Shown: positions 35,926-44,499, numbered from the stretch's first letter. The stretch is DNA of 64,000 nt from CAZNLH01 sp964573995 (GCA_964573995.1 CAZNLH010000006.1:1-64000), one strand, 5' to 3'. The notes: generated by a model from the sequence alone, not told the origin. A program made the numbers and translations.

Positions 35926-37080
35926 TCACGGGGCCTTCATTTCTGAATCCACAATCCATCTACCACACACCGGGCAACGCAGTATAAAGGATTCTGATTC
36001 ATGACCGCATGATCTGCAGGCATACCCCTTGTATTCAGAGGCGCGCCTGTTGAAATAGTCACGGCAGGCCTCGACAGCCCTTTTGATGTCACCCGATTCT
36101 TCCTCTATCTCCAGGTATGCCTGATAGATCCTTTGATCCTCCGGGTTGATCTCGCGCGCCTCATCCACGTACCGCACGGCCGAAGAAAAATCCCCCTTCT
36201 TCAGGCTCATCTTGGCCATCCCGAGAAGCACCGTTACGTCGCGAGGTATGCGCTTGTGCAAACGCTCATAGACATCCATCATCAGGCTGTATTTCCCAGA
36301 CTCGAAATAGGCCCGTTCCAGGCGTCCTGCGACGTGCCTGATGGCCTCCGAATCGCGATCAAGCATCTCCCCCCACAATTCTATCGCCCGATCATAACGT
36401 CCATCTTTGAAATAGATATCCCCAAGATAGACACCGGCCGGTACACAACGTGGGTCCAGCGAAAGTGCCTTCCTGAACAGCCCCTCTGCCCTCAATGGAT
36501 CTTCCTCCACGACCCTGCTCCCCACATAGGCATGATAACGGGCAAGGAAACCCGGCCCGAGGTCGTCCCGGCAATTCGATATTGTCCTGGCCGTACCGAT
36601 CGCCTCATCCCAATCACACAATCCCTCGTAAGCTCTGAGAAGGGTGTCAAGCGCAAAGAGGTCCTTCTTCTTTAAGGAAAGGAGCATCCGGGCGGATTGA
36701 ACCACGGCCTCGAAGTCGTTCAACTCCAAGTAATCGAGCGACAGGCTCTTGAAGACCTGCGCCAGTCCTTCCTTGTCGACATTGGGCCTGATCGACAGTT
36801 CATGGTGGATCTTCCTCGCCTTCTGCAGTTCCCCGCGTTTCCGGAACACATCCCCAAGGACAAGGAAGGGATGTATGCTCGAGGGATCCTTCTTTGCCGC
36901 TTCGATCAGGTGTCCAATCGCCTCCTCTTCATCGGAATTGATAAGTGCTTCGAGAGCCAGCACATAATCCGTATCCAGGTAAGACCTTGGCGATCGACGG
37001 CCCGTTAGGGAAGAGAAGACGATATAACCAACGATAATGACACCCGCTACCAGCAATATCACGACTAATGCATGGATCAT
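35926..37080 (-). CDS. lapB: LapB/YciM-like TPR protein with rubredoxin-like zinc ribbon
   Basis: Protein of 384 residues with an N-terminal membrane anchor (ALVVILLVAGVIIVGYIVF), about eight TPR units (for example DYVLALEALINSDEEEAIGHL and PRCVPAGVYLGDIYFKDGRYDRAIELW), and a C-terminal metal-binding module with two CxxC pairs (CRSC and CPVC). This is the LapB architecture. In E. coli LapB steers FtsH degradation of LpxC and so balances lipopolysaccharide synthesis. The preceding lapA gene, overlapping by ATGA, strengthens the call. An outer membrane is also implied by OmpA and barrel genes in this window. Confidence 0.88.
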   Translation of the reverse strand: MIHALVVILLVAGVIIVGYIVFSSLTGRRSPRSYLDTDYVLALEALINSDEEEAIGHLIEAAKKDPSSIHPFLVLGDVFRKRGELQKARKIHHELSIRPNVDKEGLAQVFKSLSLDYLELNDFEAVVQSARMLLSLKKKDLFALDTLLRAYEGLCDWDEAIGTARTISNCRDDLGPGFLARYHAYVGSRVVEEDPLRAEGLFRKALSLDPRCVPAGVYLGDIYFKDGRYDRAIELWGEMLDRDSEAIRHVAGRLERAYFESGKYSLMMDVYERLHKRIPRDVTVLLGMAKMSLKKGDFSSAVRYVDEAREINPEDQRIYQAYLEIEEESGDIKRAVEACRDYFNRRASEYKGYACRSCGHESESFILRCPVCGRWIVDSEMKAP

Positions 37081-37391
37081 GTCAGATCCTCCCGGTCATC
37101 TCCCTCCTGGAATGGCGATGTCCTCAAGGCGGCCAGCTCTTCGGAGAGCCTGCGGTTCTCCTGGCGCAGTTTCCTGGCCCGTGCCCTGATCTTCAGATCG
37201 TGGAAAATCGAGAGCGAGAACATGAGCAACATCCCAGCCAGAATGGAGAAGAGCACCACAACCGCCATCTGGATACCCATGTACTGAGCGAAGTAGAGAT
37301 CGACATTGACCCTCTGGCTGGGATTTAACAGGGCAAAGCCTATAATCAAAATCAGGAGGATCGCTGGCATCAAGATCTTAAAAATCCACAT
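37077..37391 (-). CDS. lapA: LapA-domain membrane protein
   Basis: Two membrane helices (ILMPAILLILIIGFALLN and IQMAVVVLFSILAGMLLMFSL) followed by a basic coiled coil (ARKLRQENRRLSEELAALR): the LapA (DUF1049) layout. Length 104 residues from the ATG at 37389-37391, eight bases after AGGAGG; a GTG three codons upstream lies inside the ribosome site. It overlaps lapB by four bases. LapA and LapB act together in the envelope of other bacteria. Confidence 0.85.
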   Translation of the reverse strand: MWIFKILMPAILLILIIGFALLNPSQRVNVDLYFAQYMGIQMAVVVLFSILAGMLLMFSLSIFHDLKIRARARKLRQENRRLSEELAALRTSPFQEGDDREDLT

Positions 37392-37439
37392 GGATGACAC
37401 CTCCTATGGTTCTCATGTGATTCATTCACTCCAGGCCTT

Positions 37440-38750
37440 TCAACGAGGACGCCATGGCTCACCAACCAAAGTAGCCCCTGTCGTGCCAACGATTCGAACC
37501 TGCCGGAAGGAACCGATGCGATCTCCATTCCCCCGGAAGACAATCATCTTGTTCCCTTCCGTACGCGCTAGGAACATACCATCCCCCCTCTTTGCACGCC
37601 CCTCTATCAACACCTGAACGATCGATCCGACCAGGGCTCTGTTCCTCCTTGCCGTGATCTCCCTCTGGAGATCAATCAACTTTGTCAACCTGGAAGAGGC
37701 TACATCCTCAGGGATCTGATCGGGAAAGGATGCGGCCCTCGTTCCGGTCCTGGGTGAATACTTGAACTGATATGCGCTGTCAAATTCAATATCCCTTACC
37801 GCGTTAAGGGTCTGCTGAAAGTCCTCTTCCGATTCACCTGGAAAACCCACCATGAGATCGGTGCTGATCGCTATCCCGGGGATTGCCTCCCGAAGGCGAG
37901 TTATCCTCTCCCTGTAATCAGAAAGGGTGTAGCCCCGGTTCATTGTCCTGAGTATACGTTCTGACCCCGACTGCAGAGGAAGGTGCAGTGAATTACAAAT
38001 CACCGGGGATTCCTTCATCACCTGTATCAGGTCATTGGTAATGTTCAGCGGGTGAGAAGTAATAAAACGTATCCGTTTAAGCCCGGGCGTTTCCATTACC
38101 TTCCTGAGCAGGCCGGGGAAATCGACCCCCCCATTCGCGTACGAACTTACATTCTGACCCAGGAACACGACCTCGGGGACACCACCTTCTACCACCTCGG
38201 CGACCTCTTTCAGGACCTCCCTCCAATACCTGCTCCTCTCCCTCCCCCTCACGTAGGGGACTATGCAGTAACTGCAAAAACGGTCACAGCCGCGCATTAT
38301 CGGTATCCATGCCGAGGTCCTTGCCGTCCGTCTTGGTGTAATACCATCGTACATCTCACAACTATCCGGCCTGATACCGCCATATGCCTCGGTATCCCCA
38401 TTGACCAATGAACGCAATACACCGGGCAGATCGCGGTACCTGTCAGGTCCCATCACCAGATCCACTCCCTGTATGACGCTCATCAATTTCATGCCATAAT
38501 GCTGGGCCATGCAACCCAGTACCCCCAGTACCCTGCCCCGTCCGCCCTTCTTATAGTGACGCAGAGATGAGATCCTCCCGATCGCACGTCTTTCCGCGTG
38601 TTCGCGAACGGCACAGGTGTTCAGGAGAAGGATATCCGCCTCGTCGGGAGATTCTACCCACACGAATCCATTTCCTTCAAGGCTCCCGCGGATGATCTCC
38701 GAATCGCTCGAATTCATCTGGCATCCCAGTGTTTCAATATAATATGTCAT
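37440..38750 (-). CDS. miaB: tRNA-2-methylthio-N6-dimethylallyladenosine synthase
   Basis: Radical SAM methylthiotransferase adding the methylthio group to C2 of i6A37 in tRNA, after MiaA. The N-terminal UPF0004 domain binds the auxiliary cluster with conserved Cys in TLGCQMN, NTCAVREHA and GCMAQ. The radical SAM motif is RGCDRFCSYCIVPYVRGRE. A C-terminal TRAM domain runs from VGSIVQVLIEG. Start at ATG 38748-38750, sharing ATGA with the mtaB stop. It is 437 residues, the normal length. Confidence 0.95.
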   Translation of the reverse strand: MTYYIETLGCQMNSSDSEIIRGSLEGNGFVWVESPDEADILLLNTCAVREHAERRAIGRISSLRHYKKGGRGRVLGVLGCMAQHYGMKLMSVIQGVDLVMGPDRYRDLPGVLRSLVNGDTEAYGGIRPDSCEMYDGITPRRTARTSAWIPIMRGCDRFCSYCIVPYVRGRERSRYWREVLKEVAEVVEGGVPEVVFLGQNVSSYANGGVDFPGLLRKVMETPGLKRIRFITSHPLNITNDLIQVMKESPVICNSLHLPLQSGSERILRTMNRGYTLSDYRERITRLREAIPGIAISTDLMVGFPGESEEDFQQTLNAVRDIEFDSAYQFKYSPRTGTRAASFPDQIPEDVASSRLTKLIDLQREITARRNRALVGSIVQVLIEGRAKRGDGMFLARTEGNKMIVFRGNGDRIGSFRQVRIVGTTGATLVGEPWRPR

Positions 38751-40084
38751 TGCGGCGGCCACCTGCTGCCTCCGATCTCTCCGCGCGCCTCTGTCGAGAC
38801 GGCAACGCCGTCCCCCTCGATCCCCTCAATTCTCACCTTTACGGACTCGCCAACCGGTATTCGTTCGTCCTTGAAGAAGGCCTTCAAGTAGTTGGAGCAG
38901 CGACCTTCAAGAACGTCTCCGCGACTACGTTCGACCACTACCTCTTCCGGGGCGCCGATGAGTCCTTCCCTGTACTCCCTTCCCCTGCCCAGCGCCAACG
39001 CCTTCAACACCCTTGCCCTCTGCCTGATGATGTGCCCCGGAACGGCCTCACCCTTGAGCCGGCATGCCGGCGTCCCCGGTCTATCAGAGTAAGGAAATAT
39101 ATGAACGTAACTGAACGGTGTCTCCTGAACGATACGGCAGGTCGCCTCGAAGTCCTTTTCGGTCTCGCCGGGAAAACCTACAATGATATCCGTTCCGAGT
39201 CCAAGGCATGGCACGTCCTCGACGGCCCTGGCGCAGACCTCCAGGAACAACCCCAATGAACCGCGCCTGTTCATTGCCTTGAGAATGCGCGGGCTACCGC
39301 TCTGCATGGGGACATGCAGGTGGTTGCATAATCGATCCTCGCGGGCCATCAACCCGATAAGGTCGGCCGAGATCTCGCGCGTATCCAGTGAACTCAACCT
39401 GAACCTCGCCCCCGTTGTGCCGTTGAGGAGGTCATTCAACAACAGGTATAAAGAGGTATTCTCGGAAAGGTCTCTTCCATAAAGTCCGATGTGGATCCCT
39501 GTAAGAACGATTTCCCGGAAACCGGCCTCGACCAGTTCGAGTGCCTCCCGGAGTATCGCGTTGGGTGAACGAGAAACGCTCCTGCCCCTCAGCCTCGGAA
39601 TGATGCAATAACTGCATTGGTAGTCGCATCCGTCCTGGATCTTGAGGTATGCCCTTTTCCGTCCCCTGAAGGCCGGGATACGAGATGCCTTCGGTGTAAT
39701 CCCGGTCCCTTGATCAAGGCAAGAGGCGCCGGCCGCAGAGCCTCTCCCGGCACGGCTGGACAGATATCCGGAGAGGTTGAATCGATTCCTTACCCCCAGT
39801 GACAGGCAGACACCTTCCATACCATTGAAACACTCGGGGTCCCTTTCAACCGCACAACCCACTGCAATAATATAGGTCCCTTTAAACTCTCTCCCGATCC
39901 TGCGAATGTAACGGGCCGCCTTCGTCTCGGCCCGGCGGGTTACTGCGCACGTGTTTACGACCTGAATATCCGCCTCTGCCGGGTTTGATACGAGGAGGTG
40001 CCCCTCCTTGATCAGCGCGCGGGCGATCACTTCGGTATCGTATTGATTGGCCTTACAGCCGAAGGTCTGAAAAAATAACTTCAA
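38747..40084 (-). CDS. mtaB: tRNA (t6A37) methylthiotransferase MtaB
   Basis: Paralogue of MiaB that converts t6A37 to ms2t6A37. The first domain has FQTFGCKANQYDTE, the N-terminal signature of MtaB, and NTCAVTRRAETKAAR; the radical SAM motif is QDGCDYQCSYCIIPRLRGRS. The C-terminal TRAM part is present. I set the start at TTG 40082-40084, five bases after GGAG, which makes the protein begin KLFFQTFGCK as family members do; an ATG at 40102 is the alternative. The open frame extending to 40333 runs through a tRNA gene and is rejected. mtaB and miaB are translationally coupled. Confidence 0.93.
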   Translation of the reverse strand: MKLFFQTFGCKANQYDTEVIARALIKEGHLLVSNPAEADIQVVNTCAVTRRAETKAARYIRRIGREFKGTYIIAVGCAVERDPECFNGMEGVCLSLGVRNRFNLSGYLSSRAGRGSAAGASCLDQGTGITPKASRIPAFRGRKRAYLKIQDGCDYQCSYCIIPRLRGRSVSRSPNAILREALELVEAGFREIVLTGIHIGLYGRDLSENTSLYLLLNDLLNGTTGARFRLSSLDTREISADLIGLMAREDRLCNHLHVPMQSGSPRILKAMNRRGSLGLFLEVCARAVEDVPCLGLGTDIIVGFPGETEKDFEATCRIVQETPFSYVHIFPYSDRPGTPACRLKGEAVPGHIIRQRARVLKALALGRGREYREGLIGAPEEVVVERSRGDVLEGRCSNYLKAFFKDERIPVGESVKVRIEGIEGDGVAVSTEARGEIGGSRWPPQ

Positions 40085-40124
40085 ACCGTCTCCAGTCCAC
40101 ATCCAACCGCGGTTGATAAACATA

Positions 40125-40200
40125 TGGTACCCAAGGGGAGAATCGAACTCCCGACACCAGGTTCCGGAGACCTGTGCTCTATCCACTGAGCTACTTGGGT
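40125..40200 (-). tRNA. tRNA-Arg (anticodon CCG)
   Basis: 76-nt tRNA with acceptor ACCCAAG/CTTGGGT, D-arm GCTC/GAGC, anticodon arm CAGGT-CTCCGGA-ACCTG (anticodon CCG, G37), T-arm GGGAG-TTCGAAT-CTCCC, and encoded CCA end. It reads CGG codons. It lies 40 bases upstream of mtaB in the same direction. Confidence 0.97.
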
Positions 40201-40211
40201 ACCTATCAATG

Positions 40212-40239
40212 AAGATAATGGACCAGAGGATCCTGTCAA
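40212..40239 (-). promoter_or_regulatory. Promoter of tRNA-Arg (and possibly mtaB-miaB)
   Basis: Minus-strand TTGACA (40234-40239) and TATCTT (40212-40217) with a 16-base spacer. The -10 box ends 12 bases before the tRNA 5' end, as expected for a short tRNA leader. No separate promoter was seen between the tRNA and mtaB. Confidence 0.65.
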
Positions 40240-40347
40240 GACTGGATGAGAGAGACCACGACGTGATTTCTTCATTGCAACCCCGCCATGGTCGATAGTG
40301 CTCATTCCCTGTCCAATGAAGCGATCTTGTCAAACACCATCAAGGTG

Positions 40348-40638
40348 CTACCAGGCACTGTGGCTCTTCTCTACAATGTCCTTGAGTTCCTTTGAAGGCT
40401 TGAAGGCGGGGACCATCCTCGCCGGGACATCCACGGCCTCCCCCGTCCTCGGGTTCCTTGCCTTTCTGGCCCTGCGGCTCTTCACCTTGAAGGAACCGAA
40501 ACCACGAATCTCGATATTCTGCCCGTTCGAAAGGGCCTGCCGAATGGACTGAATGAACCCTTCAACCGCCATGGCCGTATCCTTCTTTGTCAGGCCGGTT
40601 GAATTTGAAATCTGATCAACGATATCCGCTTTCGTCAT
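40348..40638 (-). CDS. hup: HU/IHF-family DNA-binding protein
   Basis: Histone-like DNA-bending protein of 96 residues: N-terminal helices (TKADIVDQISNSTGLTKKD) and the beta arm IRGFGSFKVKSRRARKARNPRTGE that wraps the minor groove; the tip Arg-Asn-Pro motif is intact. It could function as HU homodimer or IHF-like; sequence alone does not decide. A good AGGAGG lies six bases before the ATG. It is 74 bases downstream of the small zinc-ribbon gene. Confidence 0.95.
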   Translation of the reverse strand: MTKADIVDQISNSTGLTKKDTAMAVEGFIQSIRQALSNGQNIEIRGFGSFKVKSRRARKARNPRTGEAVDVPARMVPAFKPSKELKDIVEKSHSAW

Positions 40639-40712
40639 ATAGCAACCTCCTTTGATCGCTCACTGGGTGGATAGAGAGCCAAGGGAGAAGTGTAGCAACA
40701 CGCCCCCCCTAT

Positions 40713-40940
40713 TCAGTTACAAGCGGCACAGGAGCCGGCTGAACAAGAACCACAGCCCGAGCGTGAACCCCTCAGGGATGTCGCGCTTCCCTGAGCACCG
40801 GACGAGACACTGAAGGTTGAAAGAATCCTTCCAACGTTAATACCGGAACAATTTGGACAACGGATCACGACGTCCCGGGACCTGACAAGTCTCTCGAAGG
40901 ATCTCCCACAATCACTGCATTTATACTCGTATATAGGCAA
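40713..40940 (-). CDS. Second FmdB-family zinc ribbon protein
   Basis: 75-residue protein starting PIYEYKCSDCGRSFERLV, with CSDC and CPNC pairs, then a Ser/Gly/Cys-rich tail ending in a cluster of cysteines (CGSCSAGSCAAC). It is the FmdB/CxxC_CxxC_SSSS type. I start at TTG 40938-40940, where family members begin; a GAGG lies ten bases upstream, and a TTG seven codons earlier is possible. The Cys-rich tail differs from the paralogue at 12678-12959 and suggests an additional metal site. It has its own promoter with an embedded palindrome. Confidence 0.82.
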   Translation of the reverse strand: MPIYEYKCSDCGRSFERLVRSRDVVIRCPNCSGINVGRILSTFSVSSGAQGSATSLRGSRSGCGSCSAGSCAACN

Positions 40941-40985
40941 CCCGACAATACCTCGTAACAAGTCCGTGCCAATAACTTTATATAT

Positions 40986-41014
40986 ACCATACTATTAGTA
41001 TGGCATCTTGTCAA
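40986..41014 (-). promoter_or_regulatory. Promoter with operator-like palindrome for fmdB-like gene
   Basis: Minus-strand TTGACA (41009-41014) and TATGGT (40986-40991), 17-base spacer. Overlapping the spacer and -10 is a perfect palindrome CCATAC-TATTA-GTATGG (40987-41003). That position suits a repressor operator. It begins only six bases past the pyrC stop. Confidence 0.65.
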
Positions 41015-41019
41015 GATTT

Positions 41020-42321
41020 TTAACCTTTTTGCTCGACACCATTAATGTCCCAAACAATCCGTCCACCGACCATGGTAAGGATCGCACGCCCCTTGAGTTT
41101 CAAGCCGTTAAACGGAGTGTTCCGCGACTTGGAATAAAACCTCCTGGAGTCGACTTCCCACTCGTAATCCGCATCGATTACCGTGATGTCTGCCGGAGAA
41201 CCCACATCAATAGTCCCACCGGTAATGTGCAGGATCTCGGCGGGCCGAAGCGACATCCTCCGGATCAGTTGACTCCAGGTCATTACACCCCTGTCAACCA
41301 GTTCCGTGATCACCAGGCCAAGGGCCGTATCAAGGCCGACAATCCCAAAGGGGGCATAATTAAACTCCTTCTCCTTCTCATCGTAATGATGCGGGGCATG
41401 GTCCGTTGCGATACAATCGATCGTACCGTCACCGAGTCCCTCCCTCAATGCCGCCACATCCTCTTCAAGACGAAGGGGGGGATTTACCTTTGCGTTCGTA
41501 TCATAGCCAAGTACGGCCTCTTCGGTAAGAATCAAGTGGTGGGGGGTGACCTCGGCTGTAATCCGAACGCCCTCCTCCTTAGCCCTTCTTATCAGGTCAA
41601 CCGACCGTGCCGTTGATACATGGGCCACGTGTAGCCTCCCCCCGGTGAAGGACGCGATAGAGATATCGCGCATCGTCATGATGTCCTCCGCTATCCGGGG
41701 CATCCCCTGAAGACCCAAACGAGTAGCTACTATCCCTTCATTAACGACCCCGCCCCGGCTCAGGTCCAGGTCTTCACAGTGGTCTATCACCGGGATATCA
41801 AATATCTTGGAGTACTCCAGGACCCTCCTCATTATTATGGAATTCTTTATAGGTCTTCCATCATCGGTGACGGCCACAGCTCCCGCGTTTACAAGATCGC
41901 CTATCTCGGTGATACGTTCTCCCTCCCTTCCTATGGTAGCCGCGCCAACCGGATAGACCCTGGAATAACCGGCCAGAGATGCCTGCTTGAGGATAAATCC
42001 AACCGCCGCTTGGTTGTCGGTCACCGGGCTGGTATTAGGCATAGCCGCCACCGCAGTGAACCCGCCTGCTGCAGCAGCCCTGGTCCCGGATTCAATTGTC
42101 TCTTCGTCTTCCCGTCCAGGCTCCCGAAGGTGGCAGTGCATATCGATCAAACCGGGACAAACAATCTTATCCCTGGCATCGATCATTTCCTCCCCCTCCA
42201 TCACTTCAGCACCTCGCGATATCTCCCTGACAATACCCCCACCCACCCTAATATCCACGACTTCATCAAGCCTAGCCCCGGGATCAATCACTCTGCCGCC
42301 CCGGATCAAGATAGTATCCAT
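41020..42321 (-). CDS. pyrC: Dihydroorotase, class I
   Basis: Zinc amidohydrolase closing carbamoyl aspartate to dihydroorotate in UMP synthesis. Family motifs: DMHCHLREPGREDEETIESG (first metal ligands), IDHCED, the carboxylated-Lys region, and DCIATDHAPHHYDEKE with the catalytic Asp. It is 433 residues, full length. It follows pyrB with an unusual 241-base gap. The metal site residues all look intact, so it should be active rather than the inactive PyrC paralogue that some ATCase complexes hold. Confidence 0.95.
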   Translation of the reverse strand: MDTILIRGGRVIDPGARLDEVVDIRVGGGIVREISRGAEVMEGEEMIDARDKIVCPGLIDMHCHLREPGREDEETIESGTRAAAAGGFTAVAAMPNTSPVTDNQAAVGFILKQASLAGYSRVYPVGAATIGREGERITEIGDLVNAGAVAVTDDGRPIKNSIIMRRVLEYSKIFDIPVIDHCEDLDLSRGGVVNEGIVATRLGLQGMPRIAEDIMTMRDISIASFTGGRLHVAHVSTARSVDLIRRAKEEGVRITAEVTPHHLILTEEAVLGYDTNAKVNPPLRLEEDVAALREGLGDGTIDCIATDHAPHHYDEKEKEFNYAPFGIVGLDTALGLVITELVDRGVMTWSQLIRRMSLRPAEILHITGGTIDVGSPADITVIDADYEWEVDSRRFYSKSRNTPFNGLKLKGRAILTMVGGRIVWDINGVEQKG

Positions 42322-42562
42322 TATCCAGTTACCGCCTTCAAACCCTGCACCCTGTAAGTCGTCCTCTCAGGGAAAAAGCCTCATCGGCGCCGGCCTCCAA
42401 CAAAGTACCGGCACACTGATCTAGTGTGGTGTCCCGGAAATCCCTAGCCCATTCGCGCGAGTGGCGCCTCCGCGGCCCCCTGATTCCCCCGTGCAGTTCT
42501 CAATCTCCCAAGTCGCCCCAAGTAACGGGAACCCACGCAACTTAGCACTAGCCTTTAACCAC
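42322..42562. other. Gap between pyrB and pyrC with a short inverted repeat
   Basis: 241 bases without a recognisable gene. A six-base-pair inverted repeat (CACACT-GATCT-AGTGTG) lies at 42412-42428. No promoter or terminator with a U-tract is evident. The space is long for genes of one pathway and direction and may be a leftover from an insertion or gene loss. Confidence 0.35.
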
Positions 42563-43528
42563 TCAGGTTTCTACGTTGTTACCCTCTTTCGCCTTCGCCA
42601 CGGCCGTGCTCTCTCCGCCGGCCAGGAGGTAGAGGACGGCCATCCTGATGGCGATGCCGTTAGTCACCTGATGTAGAATCACCGCGTGTTCCCCGTCCGC
42701 CACGTCGGAATCGATCTCGACACCTCGATTCATCGGCCCTGGATGTAGCACCAATAGTTCTTTCGGGGCCTTCTCCAGCCTTGCACAGGAGATCCCGAAT
42801 ATCCGATTATATTCCCTGAGTGACGGGAAGAGATTGGCCTGTTGCCTCTCCACTTGAATCCTAAGGATATTCAGTACATCCGCATTCGCGATGGCCTCTT
42901 CAACGTGCGTGTAGACCCTCAACCCCAATTCTCCGATATCAGGTGGGATCAAAGTCGGTGGTCCGCATACAGCCACATCAGCGCCGAGTTTCGTCAGACC
43001 CCAGATATTCGACCTGGCCACACGGCTGTGTGTGATATCGCCGACAATCACAACCCTTAGACCGGAGATCCGGCCGTAGTAATCCCGGATCGTCAGCATG
43101 TCCAAGAGGCCCTGCGTAGGGTGCTCGTGCCAGCCGTCTCCCGCGTTGATCACCTTCGAGACGATCCTCTCCGCCAGGAACTTGGCCGCGCCCGAGGCGC
43201 TGTGCCGGATGACTACCATATCTATCTTCATCGCCTCGAGGTTCCTGGCGGTATCTACAAGCGTCTCCCCCTTCAGAACGCTGCTCATAGCCTTGGAGAT
43301 ATACGTAGTATCGGCACTCAACCGCTTTTCTGCAAATTCAAAGGAGATCCTGGTGCGCGTGCTCGGCTCGAAGAAGAGATTTACGATCGTGTTGCCGCGC
43401 AACACGGGCACCTTCTTTATTCTCCTCTCGGATATCTCCTTGAACGACTCGGCGGTATTGAGTATCATCTCGATCTCTTCCCGGTCGAGTTCCTCGAGTC
43501 CCAGAAGATCTTTCCGATTGAACTTCAT
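42563..43528 (-). CDS. pyrB: Aspartate carbamoyltransferase catalytic subunit
   Basis: Condenses carbamoyl phosphate and aspartate, the committed step of pyrimidine synthesis. The carbamoyl-phosphate loop FFEPSTRTRISFE, the 80s-loop STDT-type region (SADTTYISKAMSS), HPTQGLLDMLTI and HPGPMNRGVEI are all present. Length 321 residues. There is no pyrI regulatory gene here; regulation is more likely through the adjacent pyrR. Confidence 0.96.
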   Translation of the reverse strand: MKFNRKDLLGLEELDREEIEMILNTAESFKEISERRIKKVPVLRGNTIVNLFFEPSTRTRISFEFAEKRLSADTTYISKAMSSVLKGETLVDTARNLEAMKIDMVVIRHSASGAAKFLAERIVSKVINAGDGWHEHPTQGLLDMLTIRDYYGRISGLRVVIVGDITHSRVARSNIWGLTKLGADVAVCGPPTLIPPDIGELGLRVYTHVEEAIANADVLNILRIQVERQQANLFPSLREYNRIFGISCARLEKAPKELLVLHPGPMNRGVEIDSDVADGEHAVILHQVTNGIAIRMAVLYLLAGGESTAVAKAKEGNNVET

Positions 43529-43602
43529 TGACCCCCCCGTCTGGAAAAGGACAGATTTCCAAGCAGCCGATTATGCACCGAAGGGTTGCCTTTCTACGTC
43601 AA

Positions 43603-44160
43603 CTAAGCAGTCCCAATTGAGACCTCATCCGTTCCATCGACCTCCTTGACCCTGACGACTATGGTCTGATCCCTTGCCGTAGGGATATTCTTGCCGACAA
43701 AGTCCGGCCGTATTGGTAATTCTCTATGTCCCCTGTCCACAAGGACGGCAAGAAGAATCCGTGAAGGCCGCCCGAAGTCTATAAGTTCGTCCATAGCTGC
43801 TCTTATCGTCCTACCCGTAAACAGCACGTCGTCCACCAATAACACCACCTTTCCCGTTATATCGATAGTAAGATCCGTTTCACCGACGACCGGACGCGGC
43901 GCGGTATGGTGGATGTCGTCTCTGTAAAGGGTAATATCCACGATCCCCATCGGCACCTCCACGCCCTCGAACGAAAGTATAATTTTCACCAGCCGTTCCG
44001 CCAGAGGCACTCCGCGGGTACGGATCCCGACGATGACCAGTCCCCCGGTCCCTCCATTCTCCTCTATGATCTCGTGGGCGATCCTGATGAGCGTCCGCCG
44101 TATCATCTTCTCATCCATGACTACCTGGGCGGATGACGTGCCTCGACATTCCTCTACCAC
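43603..44160 (-). CDS. pyrR: Bifunctional pyr regulator / uracil phosphoribosyltransferase PyrR
   Basis: PyrR binds pyr mRNA in response to UMP/UTP and causes attenuation; it also has weak UPRTase activity. The type I PRTase PRPP motif is VVLLVDDVLFTGRTIRAA and the N-terminal DEKMIRRTLIRIAHEI matches PyrR. I start at GTG 44158-44160 with GGGAGG ten bases upstream, giving 185 residues; the frame open to 44244 is longer than the family. The VVMDEK strand would be lost if the ATG at 44118 were used. It is the first gene of pyrR-pyrB-pyrC. Confidence 0.9.
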   Translation of the reverse strand: MVEECRGTSSAQVVMDEKMIRRTLIRIAHEIIEENGGTGGLVIVGIRTRGVPLAERLVKIILSFEGVEVPMGIVDITLYRDDIHHTAPRPVVGETDLTIDITGKVVLLVDDVLFTGRTIRAAMDELIDFGRPSRILLAVLVDRGHRELPIRPDFVGKNIPTARDQTIVVRVKEVDGTDEVSIGTA

Positions 44161-44499
44161 TATAAGAGTTCCTCCCTTTAGAACATCACGAACAAATCGG
44201 GCTGCCCAACGCCTGCCACCAACGAGTAATGTCTCCTGTATCACGCAACATGTTCAGGACTCCCAGCGATTAGGATGGCATGCCACCTATGCCCGATACC
44301 ATGACGGATTGCAACCGTTCCGTTTAGTTATGAGAAGACCTTCCGTCACATGCGCAGCGGAAGGTCTCTCCCCTTGTTTTTCTTCTGTGGGTCCTCATTT
44401 ATTGCACGCCCTTGCCGGCCTCTCAGGACCGGATTAAAAGGCAAATTCCATTATATATGCCGGCTATTATCTCCACCGGCGGACAGGCACTTCCCTTGT
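44161..44499. other. Leader region of pyrR with no gene
   Basis: 339 bases between the TPR gene and pyrR hold one strong hairpin (44332-44370) and no gene I can support. It should contain the pyr promoter and perhaps attenuation signals, but I could not recognise a PyrR-binding loop. Confidence 0.4.
44332..44370. repeat. Stem-loop upstream of pyrR
   Basis: Arms 44332-44345 and 44358-44370 pair over 13 bases with one bulged A; loop 12 bases. A U-rich run follows only on the plus strand (44374-44385), where no gene ends, so its direction of action is unclear. On the minus strand it would lie in the pyrR leader or the TPR gene 3' end. Confidence 0.6.

Noticed and set aside
40085..40333. Open frame extending mtaB upstream by 83 codons
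   Set aside because: It reads straight through the tRNA-Arg gene and has no likeness to the family N-terminus.
42322..42562. Insertion sequence remnant
   Set aside because: One short inverted repeat is present but there is no transposase fragment or target duplication.
44161..44499. PyrR binding loop in the pyr leader
   Set aside because: No match to the known anti-antiterminator loop consensus was recognised; only a hairpin is reported.
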